64,000 nt of DNA from an uncultured Prevotella sp. (GTDB taxonomy: Bacteria > Bacteroidota > Bacteroidia > Bacteroidales > Bacteroidaceae). The notes under the pieces are model-generated. The model did no database searches. It saw only the letters and a program-made list of their open reading frames with translations, and had not been told where the DNA came from. The first letter of the stretch is position 1. Each line of letters begins with the position of its first letter. Shown piece by piece: positions 45,519 to 54,642 of this stretch. Location of the stretch: the NCBI RefSeq assembly GCF_946404925.1, contig NZ_CAMJFM010000010.1, positions 27,493 through 91,492 on the forward strand. Reading direction: 5' to 3'. The translations under genes and the position numbers were made by a program.

Positions 45519-47003
45519 TTACAATTTCACGCTTTTCTTTGTGGGTTTGCTTTCGTTATGAATGCGGTTCAGAGCTGTTACTACGTAGGTATACTTCTCT
45601 TTTCCGTCCTCGTAAGGTAATTTGTAGAAGAACTGGTCTGTAATGGCCACAATCTTCGAGGCATCATCCGTATTCACCTTCTCGCCCTTGGCAAAGCGGT
45701 AAATCACATATTTTACAGGCTGTGCATCCCACTTCTTGCTGCCAGATGGTGTCCAGAACAGTATGTATCCATCCTCAGTCCATACTGGGGCCAGCTTTTT
45801 CACCTTCTTAGGTGCCTTGCTGCTGATAAAGCTCATGTCAGGCTGAAGTGTGGGGGTCTTCCAATACACCTCGCGCAGCGATGTGCCATAGTTACCCACG
45901 TTGTCAACTGCTGCTTTGGCATACCATAGCACAGTGCCTTTTACTGCTGGATTAGCTCTGTGCAGATTCATTTTTGCTGCCAACTGATGGCGGTTTGCAT
46001 TTTGCGGGTCAGCATACTTCACGGTGCGCTCCACATCCTCGCCTATCACCAGCGGACGTGCTGCTGCATGCTGGCTCCACCACTTAATCAGCGTGGCGTA
46101 ATCAGCTGCCTTGTTGCCAATCTCCCAATACAGTTGGGGCACGCAGTAGTCCAACCAACCGTTGTTCACCCACAGCAGGATATCGGCATAAAGGTCATCG
46201 TAGTTCTGAGTGCCGTTGGTATCGCTACCTGCAGGCGAACTCTTCTTGTTGCGATAGATGCCGAATGGCGAGATGCCCACCTTTACCCAAGGCTTTATAT
46301 CGTGGATAGCCTTGTAGAACTGCTCGATAAACAAGTTCACGTTGTAACGTCGCCAGTCTTTCTGGTCCTTGATACCATTCGAGTGATCGTGGAATAGCTC
46401 ATCGTCAGGAATTGTCTGTCCCTTAACGGGATATGGGTAGAAGTAATCGTCCATGTGTATGCCGTCTACATCGTATCGACTCACGATGTCCTGAGCCACC
46501 TCGCATATATAGTCGCGATTCTCCTGCATGCCTGGATTCAGGATAAACAGATCATCGTAGGCAAAACAGCTTGATGGCTTGCGGATGGCTATGTGGTTCT
46601 TGGCCAGAGCGTGTGTCACCTTGGTCTTGGCTCGGAAGGGGTTAATCCATGCGTGCAGCTCCATACCGCGCTTGTGGCACTCCTCGATCATCCACTGAAG
46701 TGGGTCCCAATAGGGGTTGGGTGCCTTGCCCTGCTGGCCTGTCAGGAAACGGCTCCAAGGCTCAATCTTACTCTCGTAGAGCGCATCACACTCTGGGCGA
46801 ACCTGGAATATAATCACATTAACACCATCCTTCTGCAGCTCGTTCAGCTGGTAGGTCAGCGTCTCCTGCATCTTTTTGGTGCCCATGTTCTGGAACTGTC
46901 CGTTCACGCACTGTATCCATGCTCCGCGCATCTCTCGCTTCTGTGCATTTGCTGTCATCGCCATCATCAGGGCGATGACCATCAAAATCAGTTTATTCTT
47001 CAT
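45519..47003 (-). CDS. Exported GHL10/DUF187-type glycoside hydrolase-like protein
   Basis: This 494-residue protein has a signal peptide (cleaved near NAQKREMRG) and a TIM-barrel of the GHL10 (YngK-like) family: REMRGAWIQCVNGQF near the start, VIIFQVRPECDALYES, LHAWINPFRAK and DGIHMDDYFYPYP, where Asp-Asp could be catalytic. The last 90 residues look like a fibronectin-type III domain. The substrate is unknown; cell-wall or exogenous glycans are likely. Start 47003 overlaps the metH 3' end by 11 nt, so the two are probably cotranscribed. Confidence 0.88.
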   Translation of the reverse strand: MKNKLILMVIALMMAMTANAQKREMRGAWIQCVNGQFQNMGTKKMQETLTYQLNELQKDGVNVIIFQVRPECDALYESKIEPWSRFLTGQQGKAPNPYWDPLQWMIEECHKRGMELHAWINPFRAKTKVTHALAKNHIAIRKPSSCFAYDDLFILNPGMQENRDYICEVAQDIVSRYDVDGIHMDDYFYPYPVKGQTIPDDELFHDHSNGIKDQKDWRRYNVNLFIEQFYKAIHDIKPWVKVGISPFGIYRNKKSSPAGSDTNGTQNYDDLYADILLWVNNGWLDYCVPQLYWEIGNKAADYATLIKWWSQHAAARPLVIGEDVERTVKYADPQNANRHQLAAKMNLHRANPAVKGTVLWYAKAAVDNVGNYGTSLREVYWKTPTLQPDMSFISSKAPKKVKKLAPVWTEDGYILFWTPSGSKKWDAQPVKYVIYRFAKGEKVNTDDASKIVAITDQFFYKLPYEDGKEKYTYVVTALNRIHNESKPTKKSVKL

Positions 47004-49701
47004 ATTTTGGTTTATTCTTTCTTGCTTCTTCCAGCGACACGATCTTAGCTTGTTCCTGCTGATATTCATGTCGCAACGTGTCATATTTCTCGTCGAGCTC
47101 ATGCTCTACAGACTCCTTGTCGGCCAACAGCTTCTGGGCCACCAATGCATTCTGCGATGCATCCTTCATCCACACCACGGGGCCTCCGTAAACAGGGGCT
47201 ATCTTCAGGGCCACATGCAGCTCGCTGGTGGTGGCACCACCAATCATGATGGGCAGGTCCATACCCGCCTTTTTCAGCTCTTCGGCCACATTCACCATCT
47301 CTTCCAGACTGGGTGTTATAAGTCCGCTAAGGCCAATCATGTCTACGTTTTCCTCTTTGGCTTTGCGCACTATCTGGTCTGCGGGCACCATCACGCCCAT
47401 GTCTATCACCTCGTAGCCGTTACAAGCCATCACCACGCTCACAATGTTCTTGCCAATGTCGTGCACATCGCCTTTCACGGTGGCCAGCAGCACTTTTCCT
47501 GCTGAAGTGGTACTCTCGGTCTTCTCTGCCTCGATGTATGGCTGCAATATGTCAACAGCTTGCTTCATGGTACGGGCCGTTTTTACTACTTGCGGTAGAA
47601 ACATCTTTCCTTCGCCAAACAAAGTTCCAACCTTATTCATGCCTGCCATAAGTGGGCCCTCGATGATGTCTACCGCGTGCGGAAAATTTACGAGGGCTTC
47701 CTTCAGGTCATCTTCCAGATATTGCCCATCGCCTTTCACCAGCGCCTCCGCCAGTCTGTCTTCAACAGGCCTCTTACTTCTTGCCTCGCCCTCGGTCCCT
47801 GTGCCTGCCGAAGGGGCAGAATCACCTGCCTCTTTTCTCGCCAGTTCCTCAGCCAGAATCTTGCCAGCCAGCTCAATCAAGTCTTCGTTCGCACCCTTTC
47901 TGCGATTCAGTACCACATCCTCTATCACTTTAAGCTCTTCTGCAGGAATATCCGCATAAGTTACTTTGGTCGAGGGATTTACGATTCCGAAGTCCATACC
48001 AACCTTGATGGCGTGATACAGGAATACAGCATGCATGGCCTCGCGGATGTAGTTGTTGCCGCGGAACGAGAAACTCAGGTTGCTCACACCGCCGCTTACG
48101 TGTGCTCCAGACAGATGGCTATGTATCCACTCTGTGGCACGTATAAAGTCGAGTGCGTAGGCATCGTGCTCCTCCATACCTGTGGCTATGGCCAGCACAT
48201 TAGGGTCGAATATAATGTCGCGTGGGTTCATGCCCACCTTTTCTGTCAGAATCTTGTAGGCGCGTTCTGCTATCTCTATGCGTCGCTCGTAAGTGGTAGC
48301 CTGTCCCTCTTCGTCGAAACACATCACCACTACTGCAGCACCGTATCTCTTCACGTCCTCAGCATGGGCTATGAACTTCTCTTCGCCCTCTTTCAGCGAT
48401 ATCGAGTTCACAATGCTCTTGCCCTGCACGCACTTCAGTCCGGCCTGTATCACCTCCCAGTTACTTGAGTCAATCATCACTGGCACCTTGGCTATGTCGG
48501 GCTCAGCGGCTATCATGTTCAGGAAAGTGGTCATCTCTTGCTTGGCGTCCAGCAATCCATCGTCCATGTTAATGTCGATGACCAGCGCACCATCGCTCAC
48601 CTGATTACGGGCGATGCTAAGTGCCTCGCCGTATTTCTTCTCCTTGATCAGTCGTAAAAACTTGCGCGATCCAGCCACGTTGCATCGCTCACCCACGTTG
48701 GTGAATGTACCTGCCATTGGGGCCAGCAGCTCCAGTCCCGATAGCCACATGGTTTGTGGCTTTTCTGCTGGCTGGTGGGGCTTTTTGCCCACAACCAATG
48801 GCTGATATTGGCGTATAAACTCATCGGTTGTTCCGCAGCATCCACCTATGATGTTCACAATGCCCTCGTCTACCAGCTCGCCCATCTTGGGTGCCATGCT
48901 CTCAGCCGTCTCGTCGTACAGACCAAGGGCATTAGGCAATCCTGCATTTGGATGACAGCTTATATAATAAGGTGCTTTCTGGGCCAGTTCGCGTATAAAT
49001 GGTTTCATCTGTGTGGCACCAAACGAGCAGTTCAGTCCTATCGAGAATATCGGATAGGTGCTCACGCTGGCCAGGAATGCTTCGAGCGTCTGCCCCGATA
49101 GCGTTCTGCCAGCCAGATCACTCACCGTTACCGATACCATGATGGGCAGCAGCTGCTGGCGTTTCTCCATCACGCGCATACAGGCATCTATGGCACATTT
49201 GGCGTTCAAGCTGTCGAATATCGTCTCTATTAGCACAGCGTCTACCCCGCCCTCCATCAGCGCATCGGCCTGTTCCATATAGGCCTCCAGCAGTTCGTCG
49301 TAGGTTATATCGCGCATCGCTGGGTTGCTCACGTCGGGGCTCATCGATAGCGTCTTGTTGGTTGGCCCCATCGAACCAGCCACAAATCTTGGTTTCTCCT
49401 CAGTGCTGTATTTGTCGGCTTCTTCGCGAGCCATCTTAGCTGCGCGGTAGCACATCTCCCAGGCTTTGTTCTGCAGATTATAATCGACCTGTGATATGCG
49501 CTGACCGTTAAACGTGTTGGTCGAGATGATGTCGGCGCCAGCTTCCAGATATTTGCGATAGATGTCGCAAACTATCTCAGGGCGAGTCAGGTTCAGTTCA
49601 TCGCTGTTACCCACCTTGCCCAGAACCGCTCCCAGCATGGTTCCCATCGCTCCATCCAATATGAGCACGCGGTCGTTTATGATTTCGTCTAGTCTCTTCA
49701 A
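46993..49701 (-). CDS. metH: Cobalamin-dependent methionine synthase, without activation domain
   Basis: MetH methylates homocysteine from methyltetrahydrofolate via cobalamin. The 902-residue protein has the homocysteine domain with zinc Cys residues (IGLNCSFG, GGCCGTT), the folate domain (ERCNVAGSRKF, DINMDDGLLD) and the cobalamin domain with DVHDIGKNIV, whose His ligates cobalt. It ends after about 30 residues beyond the B12 domain, so the AdoMet-binding reactivation domain (about 330 residues in E. coli) is absent. A separate reactivator would be needed. It follows smpB after 27 nt. Confidence 0.95.
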   Translation of the reverse strand: MKRLDEIINDRVLILDGAMGTMLGAVLGKVGNSDELNLTRPEIVCDIYRKYLEAGADIISTNTFNGQRISQVDYNLQNKAWEMCYRAAKMAREEADKYSTEEKPRFVAGSMGPTNKTLSMSPDVSNPAMRDITYDELLEAYMEQADALMEGGVDAVLIETIFDSLNAKCAIDACMRVMEKRQQLLPIMVSVTVSDLAGRTLSGQTLEAFLASVSTYPIFSIGLNCSFGATQMKPFIRELAQKAPYYISCHPNAGLPNALGLYDETAESMAPKMGELVDEGIVNIIGGCCGTTDEFIRQYQPLVVGKKPHQPAEKPQTMWLSGLELLAPMAGTFTNVGERCNVAGSRKFLRLIKEKKYGEALSIARNQVSDGALVIDINMDDGLLDAKQEMTTFLNMIAAEPDIAKVPVMIDSSNWEVIQAGLKCVQGKSIVNSISLKEGEEKFIAHAEDVKRYGAAVVVMCFDEEGQATTYERRIEIAERAYKILTEKVGMNPRDIIFDPNVLAIATGMEEHDAYALDFIRATEWIHSHLSGAHVSGGVSNLSFSFRGNNYIREAMHAVFLYHAIKVGMDFGIVNPSTKVTYADIPAEELKVIEDVVLNRRKGANEDLIELAGKILAEELARKEAGDSAPSAGTGTEGEARSKRPVEDRLAEALVKGDGQYLEDDLKEALVNFPHAVDIIEGPLMAGMNKVGTLFGEGKMFLPQVVKTARTMKQAVDILQPYIEAEKTESTTSAGKVLLATVKGDVHDIGKNIVSVVMACNGYEVIDMGVMVPADQIVRKAKEENVDMIGLSGLITPSLEEMVNVAEELKKAGMDLPIMIGGATTSELHVALKIAPVYGGPVVWMKDASQNALVAQKLLADKESVEHELDEKYDTLRHEYQQEQAKIVSLEEARKNKPKYEE

Positions 49702-49709
49702 CTCTATAA

Positions 49710-49730
49710 TTTAATGTTTAATCTTTAATC
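49710..49730 (+). repeat. Heptamer micro-repeat between smpB and metH (TTTAATC family)
   Basis: TTTAATG, TTTAATC, TTTAATC. It starts directly after or at the smpB stop on the smpB strand, again with GATTAAA carrying TAA. Confidence 0.85.
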
Positions 49731-50211
49731 ATTTCCATACTTTCATTGCGCGGTCCATTTCGCGGCGGTCTTCTTTCTCTTTCAAAGTCTGTCGCTTGTC
49801 AAACTCCTTTTTACCTTTACATAGCGCCACGTCCACTTTTGCTCGGCCTTTATCGTCTATAAACACCAACGTGGGCACAATGGTATATCCTGTTTGTTTG
49901 GTGGCACTTTCCAGTGCACGTATTTCTTTCTTGGTGAGCAGCAGCTTGCGGTCGCGCTTTGATTCGTGGTTGTTGTACGATCCGTAGAAATAAGGGCTGA
50001 TGTTCATGCCCTTCACCCACAGCTCGCCATTTATCACCACACAGTAAGTATCAACAAGGCTCGCCTTGCCCAATCGGATACTTTTTATCTCAGTACCCGT
50101 CAGCACGATACCTGCCGTATATTCTTCAATAAAGAAGTACTCAAACGCCGCCTTTTTATTCTTTATTTGTATCGGACTCTTCTTCCTTAACTGTTCCTCT
50201 GTCTTATTCAT
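49729..50211 (-). CDS. smpB: SsrA-binding protein
   Basis: SmpB delivers tmRNA to stalled ribosomes. The 160-residue protein has [20 protein letters not shown] and [14 protein letters not shown], then the conserved [14 protein letters not shown]. The C-terminal basic region ([20 protein letters not shown]) is the part that enters the decoding centre. The tmRNA gene itself is not in this window. It follows the DMP19-like gene without a gap. Confidence 0.96.
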   Translation of the reverse strand: MNKTEEQLRKKSPIQIKNKKAAFEYFFIEEYTAGIVLTGTEIKSIRLGKASLVDTYCVVINGELWVKGMNISPYFYGSYNNHESKRDRKLLLTKKEIRALESATKQTGYTIVPTLVFIDDKGRAKVDVALCKGKKEFDKRQTLKEKEDRREMDRAMKVWK

Positions 50212-50718
50212 TTATTCTTCTATCTTAGCGAAGTTCTCCAGATGGTCATCGATATAGTGAGCGATATCGTCGGTCCATTCCTCTTCGTCCTCGATGAACT
50301 GGTCGTCAAGATCCTCGAACTCAGGATACTGCTCAAACATGGCCATAAAGTCCTCGTCGCTTTTTTCTGTTTCTATCTCGTCGCGATATTTCAGCCACAG
50401 CGTGTGGGCATCGTATATCAGTTTAGATGGTGCACGCATATCCCATAGGCGCAGCACTTTGGCCAGCGGATTCTTGAATATGAATGGTCCGTAGCCGTTG
50501 TAAATCAGCTGAACGAATCCACCGTCCATCACCTCGTCGTGCAGTATCTTCCACGCCAGCAGTGTTAACTGGTCGGCATTCAGTTCCTGCATATTCTCAG
50601 CTGTCAGCTCACCTCCAATAGCCTCGTAGATGGCTTTCACAAACACGTCGATAAACTCGTCCATTCCCTCCATCGCCGCCTTCTGCAGCTCAGAATCCTT
50701 AACAACTACTTCCTTCAT
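50212..50718 (-). CDS. DMP19-like protein
   Basis: This 168-residue protein resembles the DMP19/DUF4375 family: WKILHDEVMDGGFVQLIYNG followed by YGPFIFKNPLA, a helical all-alpha protein with many acidic residues. A DNA-mimic role has been proposed for one Neisseria relative; it cannot be assumed here. Start 50718 (MKEVVV) is used because the longer reading runs into the repeat after the MBL gene. It abuts smpB with no gap. Confidence 0.8.
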   Translation of the reverse strand: MKEVVVKDSELQKAAMEGMDEFIDVFVKAIYEAIGGELTAENMQELNADQLTLLAWKILHDEVMDGGFVQLIYNGYGPFIFKNPLAKVLRLWDMRAPSKLIYDAHTLWLKYRDEIETEKSDEDFMAMFEQYPEFEDLDDQFIEDEEEWTDDIAHYIDDHLENFAKIEE

Positions 50719-50752
50719 AATTATCAATTGCAATTATCAATTGTCAATTCGT
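50719..50752 (+). repeat. Micro-repeat at MBL gene 3' end (AATTATC/AATTGTC family)
   Basis: AATTATC, AATTGC, AATTATC, AATTGTC, AATTCGT. On the MBL strand it supplies the last residues ELTIDNCN and the TGA stop. The same family occurs inside the methyltransferase gene at 54173. Confidence 0.9.
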
Positions 50753-51542
50753 AAACGCCTGTGGGCGTTTTGCGCTTCAAGACTTCCAGTTCCACATCTT
50801 TGCCTGGTATGACTCCATGGCTACGCAGTATCTGCTCAACGGTCTTGCGAGCCAGCTCTGGGTGATTGTTCTCCTCGCTCAGATGGCAAAGCCAGACGTG
50901 CTTCAGCGTCTCGGTCATGTTCTCCACCAGCGCCTCACCACACGATGTGTTGCTCAGGTGTCCGCTATCACTCAGAATGCGGTCCTGCAGATACTTCGGA
51001 TATGGTCCGTTCTTCAGCATCTCTACATCGTGGTTAGCCTCTATCACCAGGTAGTTCGCACGACCTATCACCTCCTTGATTTCATCGGTGATATGGCCCA
51101 CATCCGTCAGCACCACAAATATGATGCCTTCTACTTCAAGTTCGTAGCCCACATTCTCGCTGGCATCATGTGGCACAGCAAATGGACGCACTTTAAAATC
51201 GCCAAGTTGTATCTCGGCGCCCAAATCTATCTCCTTCTTATGCTCGGCTGATACCTTGCGGGTCACGCAGTAGTTCTGATCGATACCCTCGTGAACCTTG
51301 TGCGTGGCATAAACGGGCAGATTCAAATCATGGCTCATAGCCCCCACACTTTTTATGTGGTCTGCATGGTCGTGAGTTATCAGGATACGTTTTACCGAAT
51401 TCAGCTGTATGCCGTACTCTCTGCAGTACTTCTTGAGTGTGCGTATTCCGATACCAATATCTATTATCAGCCCGTCTGTGGCAGTGCCCAAGTAATAGCA
51501 ATTACCGCTGCTACCGCTTCCAAACGATATAAATTTCAACAT
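50724..51542 (-). CDS. YycJ-like MBL-fold metallohydrolase
   Basis: This 272-residue metallo-beta-lactamase-fold protein shows FGSGSSGNCYYLGT and the metal motif THDHADH, with VLTDVGHITDEI and the later LSEENNHPELA, as in YycJ/WalJ enzymes, thought to be nucleases acting on DNA or RNA. Start 51542 is chosen because the longer reading covers the promoter. The last residues derive from a micro-repeat. It is on its own promoter and leads into the DMP19-smpB-metH row. Confidence 0.9.
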   Translation of the reverse strand: MLKFISFGSGSSGNCYYLGTATDGLIIDIGIGIRTLKKYCREYGIQLNSVKRILITHDHADHIKSVGAMSHDLNLPVYATHKVHEGIDQNYCVTRKVSAEHKKEIDLGAEIQLGDFKVRPFAVPHDASENVGYELEVEGIIFVVLTDVGHITDEIKEVIGRANYLVIEANHDVEMLKNGPYPKYLQDRILSDSGHLSNTSCGEALVENMTETLKHVWLCHLSEENNHPELARKTVEQILRSHGVIPGKDVELEVLKRKTPTGVYELTIDNCN

Positions 51543-51564
51543 CTTCGTATTTTTAATTTTCGTG

Positions 51565-51572
51565 CAAAGGTA
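51565..51572 (-). promoter_or_regulatory. -7 promoter box for the MBL gene
   Basis: TACCTTTG on the minus strand, 22 nt before the ATG. The -33 side coincides with the tamL terminator hairpin, so no TTG is clear. Confidence 0.6.
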
Positions 51573-51579
51573 CAAAAAT

Positions 51580-51608
51580 AATGTGAAACGCCGTAAGCAT
51601 TTCACATT
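51580..51608 (-). terminator. Hairpin after tamL, probable terminator
   Basis: AATGTGAAA (51580-51588) pairs with TTTCACATT (51600-51608). A T run follows on each strand, stronger on the plus side. Confidence 0.65.
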
Positions 51609-51617
51609 TTTTTTATT

Positions 51618-53801
51618 TTAGAATGGCATACCCACTGCAAAATGGAACGCCAGGTCGCGGCTCAGTTTGGGATGTACCAACGGATAGTGGGCCTCCGAGT
51701 CAATCTCGTAAGCAGGGTTTACTGCCTTCATACCAAGGTCGAATCGCAGTATAAAATAGTCAAAATTTAATCGCAGTCCCAGTCCGTAGCTCACGGCCAG
51801 ATCATTCAGCAGGCGGTTCATCTTCAGCTGTCCGCCCTCCTGTCCTTCATATTCTCTGAAAGTCCATATATTACCGGCATCCACAAACGCTGCACCATTA
51901 AACTTCCAGAACAGGTGTGCACGATATTCCACATTCAAGTCCAGTTTGATATCTCCTGTTTGTGTAATAAAGTTTATACGTCCGTCTTTATCCTTATAAC
52001 GGCCCGGCCCCAGACTGCGCACCGTCCATCCGCGCACGCTGTTGGCACCACCGCTAAAGTAGCGTTTCTCAAATGGCAGCACCTTCGAGTTGCCATAGGG
52101 GTAAGCCAGCCCTAAGCCTATATGGAAAACCAACTGGTCATTGGCACCCTTCATCAGTTCCTGCGTGTAGTCAAAGTCGCCCTTCACGTATTGCGCATAA
52201 GCTATGTTAAACAACTTATACTGTCCCAGGTCGTTCTTGCTGCCGCCAAACAGCTTAGAGAATGCACCAAACAGATTGCCTGCCGTCTCCACACTGCTTC
52301 TCAGCGCCACGTGTCCGTTGTTGTAAGCATAGCCAAAGCCCGTGCGCATAATGAATATGTCCTCGTAGTTATAACGCAGAATCACATTCTGGTTGCTCTC
52401 GTTGTCCAAATACTCGCGCTTAAAAGTCTCGCTTATCCAGGGCATAAACACGTAGTTCAGGTTCAGCAGGTCAAAGCGGAAATTGTCATGGCGGTTCTGC
52501 TGTCGCCACTGGTAGCTCCATCCTGCAGTCAGCACTCGACGGTGGAATTCGGGACGATCCTGCGTGTCGTAAATCAGACTCACATCACTGGTGGCCAGCG
52601 TGCGGCGACGGAAGTCACGACTCAGGAAAGGCATGATGAATCGCGGGAAACTCAGTCGCGTCTCCACACTATACTCCGTAAAGTTCTGATTACTGTAGCC
52701 CTCCAGCCCCTTGATGGCCTCATAGGCACCACGCAGTTGCAGACTGAACGTCTCCGAGCCCCTGAACAGGTTGCGGTTCTGGTAGGTCAGCGATGCTGCC
52801 GCACCAAAGTCGCCCGCCGTATTGGTACCCTCAGGCTGGAAACTGATGGTTGATGGCTTATTGGTCAGTATCTGTATTCTGGTGTCAAGCAGTGTGGTGT
52901 CGGGGCGCTGTTCAAAGGCGATGTTGGTGTATCTCACGGCCCCCAGTCGACCAAAGTGGTTGTAGGTATTCTGCAGCTTTGCAGCGCTATACAGTTCACC
53001 CGCTTCAATAAAGGTGTTCTCGTCCAGCACCTTCTGTCGCAGATGCAACTTTCCGTCTTCGTCCACGCCCTCGCAGTTCACCTGACTGATGGTGTATGCC
53101 TTGTGCTGCTGTGTCAGTCGTAGCTTCAGATTCACCCGGTGCTGCTCAGCATCCTTGCAGGCGGTATAGGTAATGTACTCTTTGTGGAATCGGTAGTAGC
53201 CGCGGTTTTGCAGCCATTGCGTTATCTGGCTGCGCTCATGTTGCAGCGCCTCCACACTAAACTGCATGCCCTGGTGCAGCAGACTCTGTCGCAGGCTAAG
53301 CACGCTCGCCACAGTTGTATCCTCTATCTCAATGTCCAACTCGCGCACGTAGTAGGCATTGCCAGGATGCAGCACGTACACCGCGTCCACCTTCTTAGCC
53401 GATTTCTGGTCCAGATACAGCTCCACCTGCGCGTCCAGATACCCCTTGTTCTGCAGCGCCTGTTGCAGATCTCTGCAGGTCATCTCCGCCTGCAGCGTGT
53501 CGTATATCACGGGCGCCTCGCCCATCTGGCGCAGCGTACGATTCAACCAACTGCTGTCGCGCCCCGCCATCGCATACACACCCAGTGGTATTTTGATGGC
53601 TTGGAACCATCGTGCGTTTCCTTTCTGTCGCACGTAGTTCTTCAGCTGTCGGGTGTCTATGTCCTGATATTTCCCGTCGGCCACCACCTTCACTTTGTCC
53701 AGCATGTAGCTACCTTCGGGAATATCGCGCGTAGCCGAGCAGCCTGCCATCACAGTAGCCACCACACCTATTATTATATATTTTATGAGCTTTTTGTCCA
53801 T
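51618..53801 (-). CDS. tamL: TamL-type outer-membrane assembly lipoprotein (BamA-superfamily barrel)
   Basis: This 727-residue protein has a lipobox MAGC (Cys21), POTRA-like repeats (about residues 30-320) and a C-terminal 16-stranded barrel of the Omp85 type, ending PLVHPKLSRDLAFHFAVGMP plus F. A lipid-anchored BamA relative with this form is the TamL protein of Bacteroidetes, partner of TamB in outer-membrane assembly. The -7 box lies 8 nt before the ATG. Expected role: barrel insertion or lipid transport. It diverges from the rRNA methyltransferase gene. Confidence 0.9.
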   Translation of the reverse strand: MDKKLIKYIIIGVVATVMAGCSATRDIPEGSYMLDKVKVVADGKYQDIDTRQLKNYVRQKGNARWFQAIKIPLGVYAMAGRDSSWLNRTLRQMGEAPVIYDTLQAEMTCRDLQQALQNKGYLDAQVELYLDQKSAKKVDAVYVLHPGNAYYVRELDIEIEDTTVASVLSLRQSLLHQGMQFSVEALQHERSQITQWLQNRGYYRFHKEYITYTACKDAEQHRVNLKLRLTQQHKAYTISQVNCEGVDEDGKLHLRQKVLDENTFIEAGELYSAAKLQNTYNHFGRLGAVRYTNIAFEQRPDTTLLDTRIQILTNKPSTISFQPEGTNTAGDFGAAASLTYQNRNLFRGSETFSLQLRGAYEAIKGLEGYSNQNFTEYSVETRLSFPRFIMPFLSRDFRRRTLATSDVSLIYDTQDRPEFHRRVLTAGWSYQWRQQNRHDNFRFDLLNLNYVFMPWISETFKREYLDNESNQNVILRYNYEDIFIMRTGFGYAYNNGHVALRSSVETAGNLFGAFSKLFGGSKNDLGQYKLFNIAYAQYVKGDFDYTQELMKGANDQLVFHIGLGLAYPYGNSKVLPFEKRYFSGGANSVRGWTVRSLGPGRYKDKDGRINFITQTGDIKLDLNVEYRAHLFWKFNGAAFVDAGNIWTFREYEGQEGGQLKMNRLLNDLAVSYGLGLRLNFDYFILRFDLGMKAVNPAYEIDSEAHYPLVHPKLSRDLAFHFAVGMPF

Positions 53802-53809
53802 TTGTGCTG

Positions 53810-53817
53810 CAAAATTA
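53810..53817 (-). promoter_or_regulatory. -7 promoter box for tamL, 8 nt from the start codon
   Basis: TAATTTTG on the minus strand fits the -7 consensus; the -33 side shows no TTG. The short distance implies an almost leaderless mRNA. Confidence 0.6.
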
Positions 53818-53860
53818 ATAATTTTCCGTAAAAACCATATAATCCGTAGGAAAAATTGTG

Positions 53861-53868
53861 TACTTTTG
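53861..53868 (+). promoter_or_regulatory. -7 promoter box for the rRNA methyltransferase gene
   Basis: TACTTTTG lies 27 nt before the ATG. No clear -33 TTG. Confidence 0.55.
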
Positions 53869-53895
53869 CAGCAGAATTAAAGCAAATTTAGAGAA

Positions 53896-54642
53896 ATGAT
53901 TAGCAAAAATCAGATTAAATATGTGCGCCAGTTGGAGCAGAAAAAGTTCCGCAAGGCCGAGAACCTCTTTATCGCCGAGGGTCATAAAGTAGTGAGGGAT
54001 CTCCTCGCTGCCGGCTTCCGCCCCACCCAGATCTTCGCCACCCGCGAGTGGCTGGATGCCAACCAGATGGCCGATGCCATCGAGGTTACCCCCGATGAAC
54101 TGCAGCGTCTCTCCCTCCAGCAGCACCCCCAGCAAGTCCTCGGATTGTTTCCAATACCCCAGGCGCAACCTCAATTATCAATTGTCGATTGTCAATTATC
54201 AATTTTATTAGACAACATTCAGGATCCAGGAAACCTCGGCACCATCATCCGTATCGCCGATTGGTTCGGCATTGATACCATCTTCTGCAGCCCCGGTACC
54301 GTCGATGCATGGAACCCCAAGGTTGTCCAGGCCACCATGGGTAGCATCGCCCGCGTACATATTATCTATATCGAACCAGAGGAGCTGTTCAGTCAGCTGC
54401 CCAAGGATTCCCCCATTTACGGAACTTTCCTCGATGGCGACAATATCTACACCCAGCATCTTAGCAGCCACGGACTCATAGTGATGGGCAACGAGGGCAA
54501 CGGTATTTCTGATGCTGTTCGCGCCCGCATTTCGCATAAGTTATTGATTCCCGATTTTCATAAGGGCGACACGGCCGATAGCCTCAATGTGGCCATCGCT
54601 ACCGCCATCACCTGTTCTGAGTTCCGCCGCAGATTGCTTTAG
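53896..54642 (+). CDS. SpoU/TrmH-type RNA 2'-O-methyltransferase with a repeat-derived insertion
   Basis: This 248-residue SPOUT methyltransferase modifies RNA ribose. It shows the substrate-binding N-domain (KKFRKAENLFIAEGHKVVRD) and the SPOUT motifs NIQDPGNLGTIIRIADWFG, ATMGSIARVHI and IVMGNEGNGIS. Between domains, residues QLSIVDCQLSILL are read from a heptamer micro-repeat of an intergenic type. The protein otherwise has normal length. Its 3' end overlaps the convergent YgjP-like gene by 35 bp. Confidence 0.9.
   Translation: MISKNQIKYVRQLEQKKFRKAENLFIAEGHKVVRDLLAAGFRPTQIFATREWLDANQMADAIEVTPDELQRLSLQQHPQQVLGLFPIPQAQPQLSIVDCQLSILLDNIQDPGNLGTIIRIADWFGIDTIFCSPGTVDAWNPKVVQATMGSIARVHIIYIEPEELFSQLPKDSPIYGTFLDGDNIYTQHLSSHGLIVMGNEGNGISDAVRARISHKLLIPDFHKGDTADSLNVAIATAITCSEFRRRLL
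54173..54207 (+). repeat. Micro-repeat inside the methyltransferase gene (AATTATC family)
   Basis: Five in-phase heptamers: AATTATC, AATTGTC, GATTGTC, AATTATC, AATTTTA. In this orientation no reading frame contains a stop, so it is translated. Confidence 0.9.
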
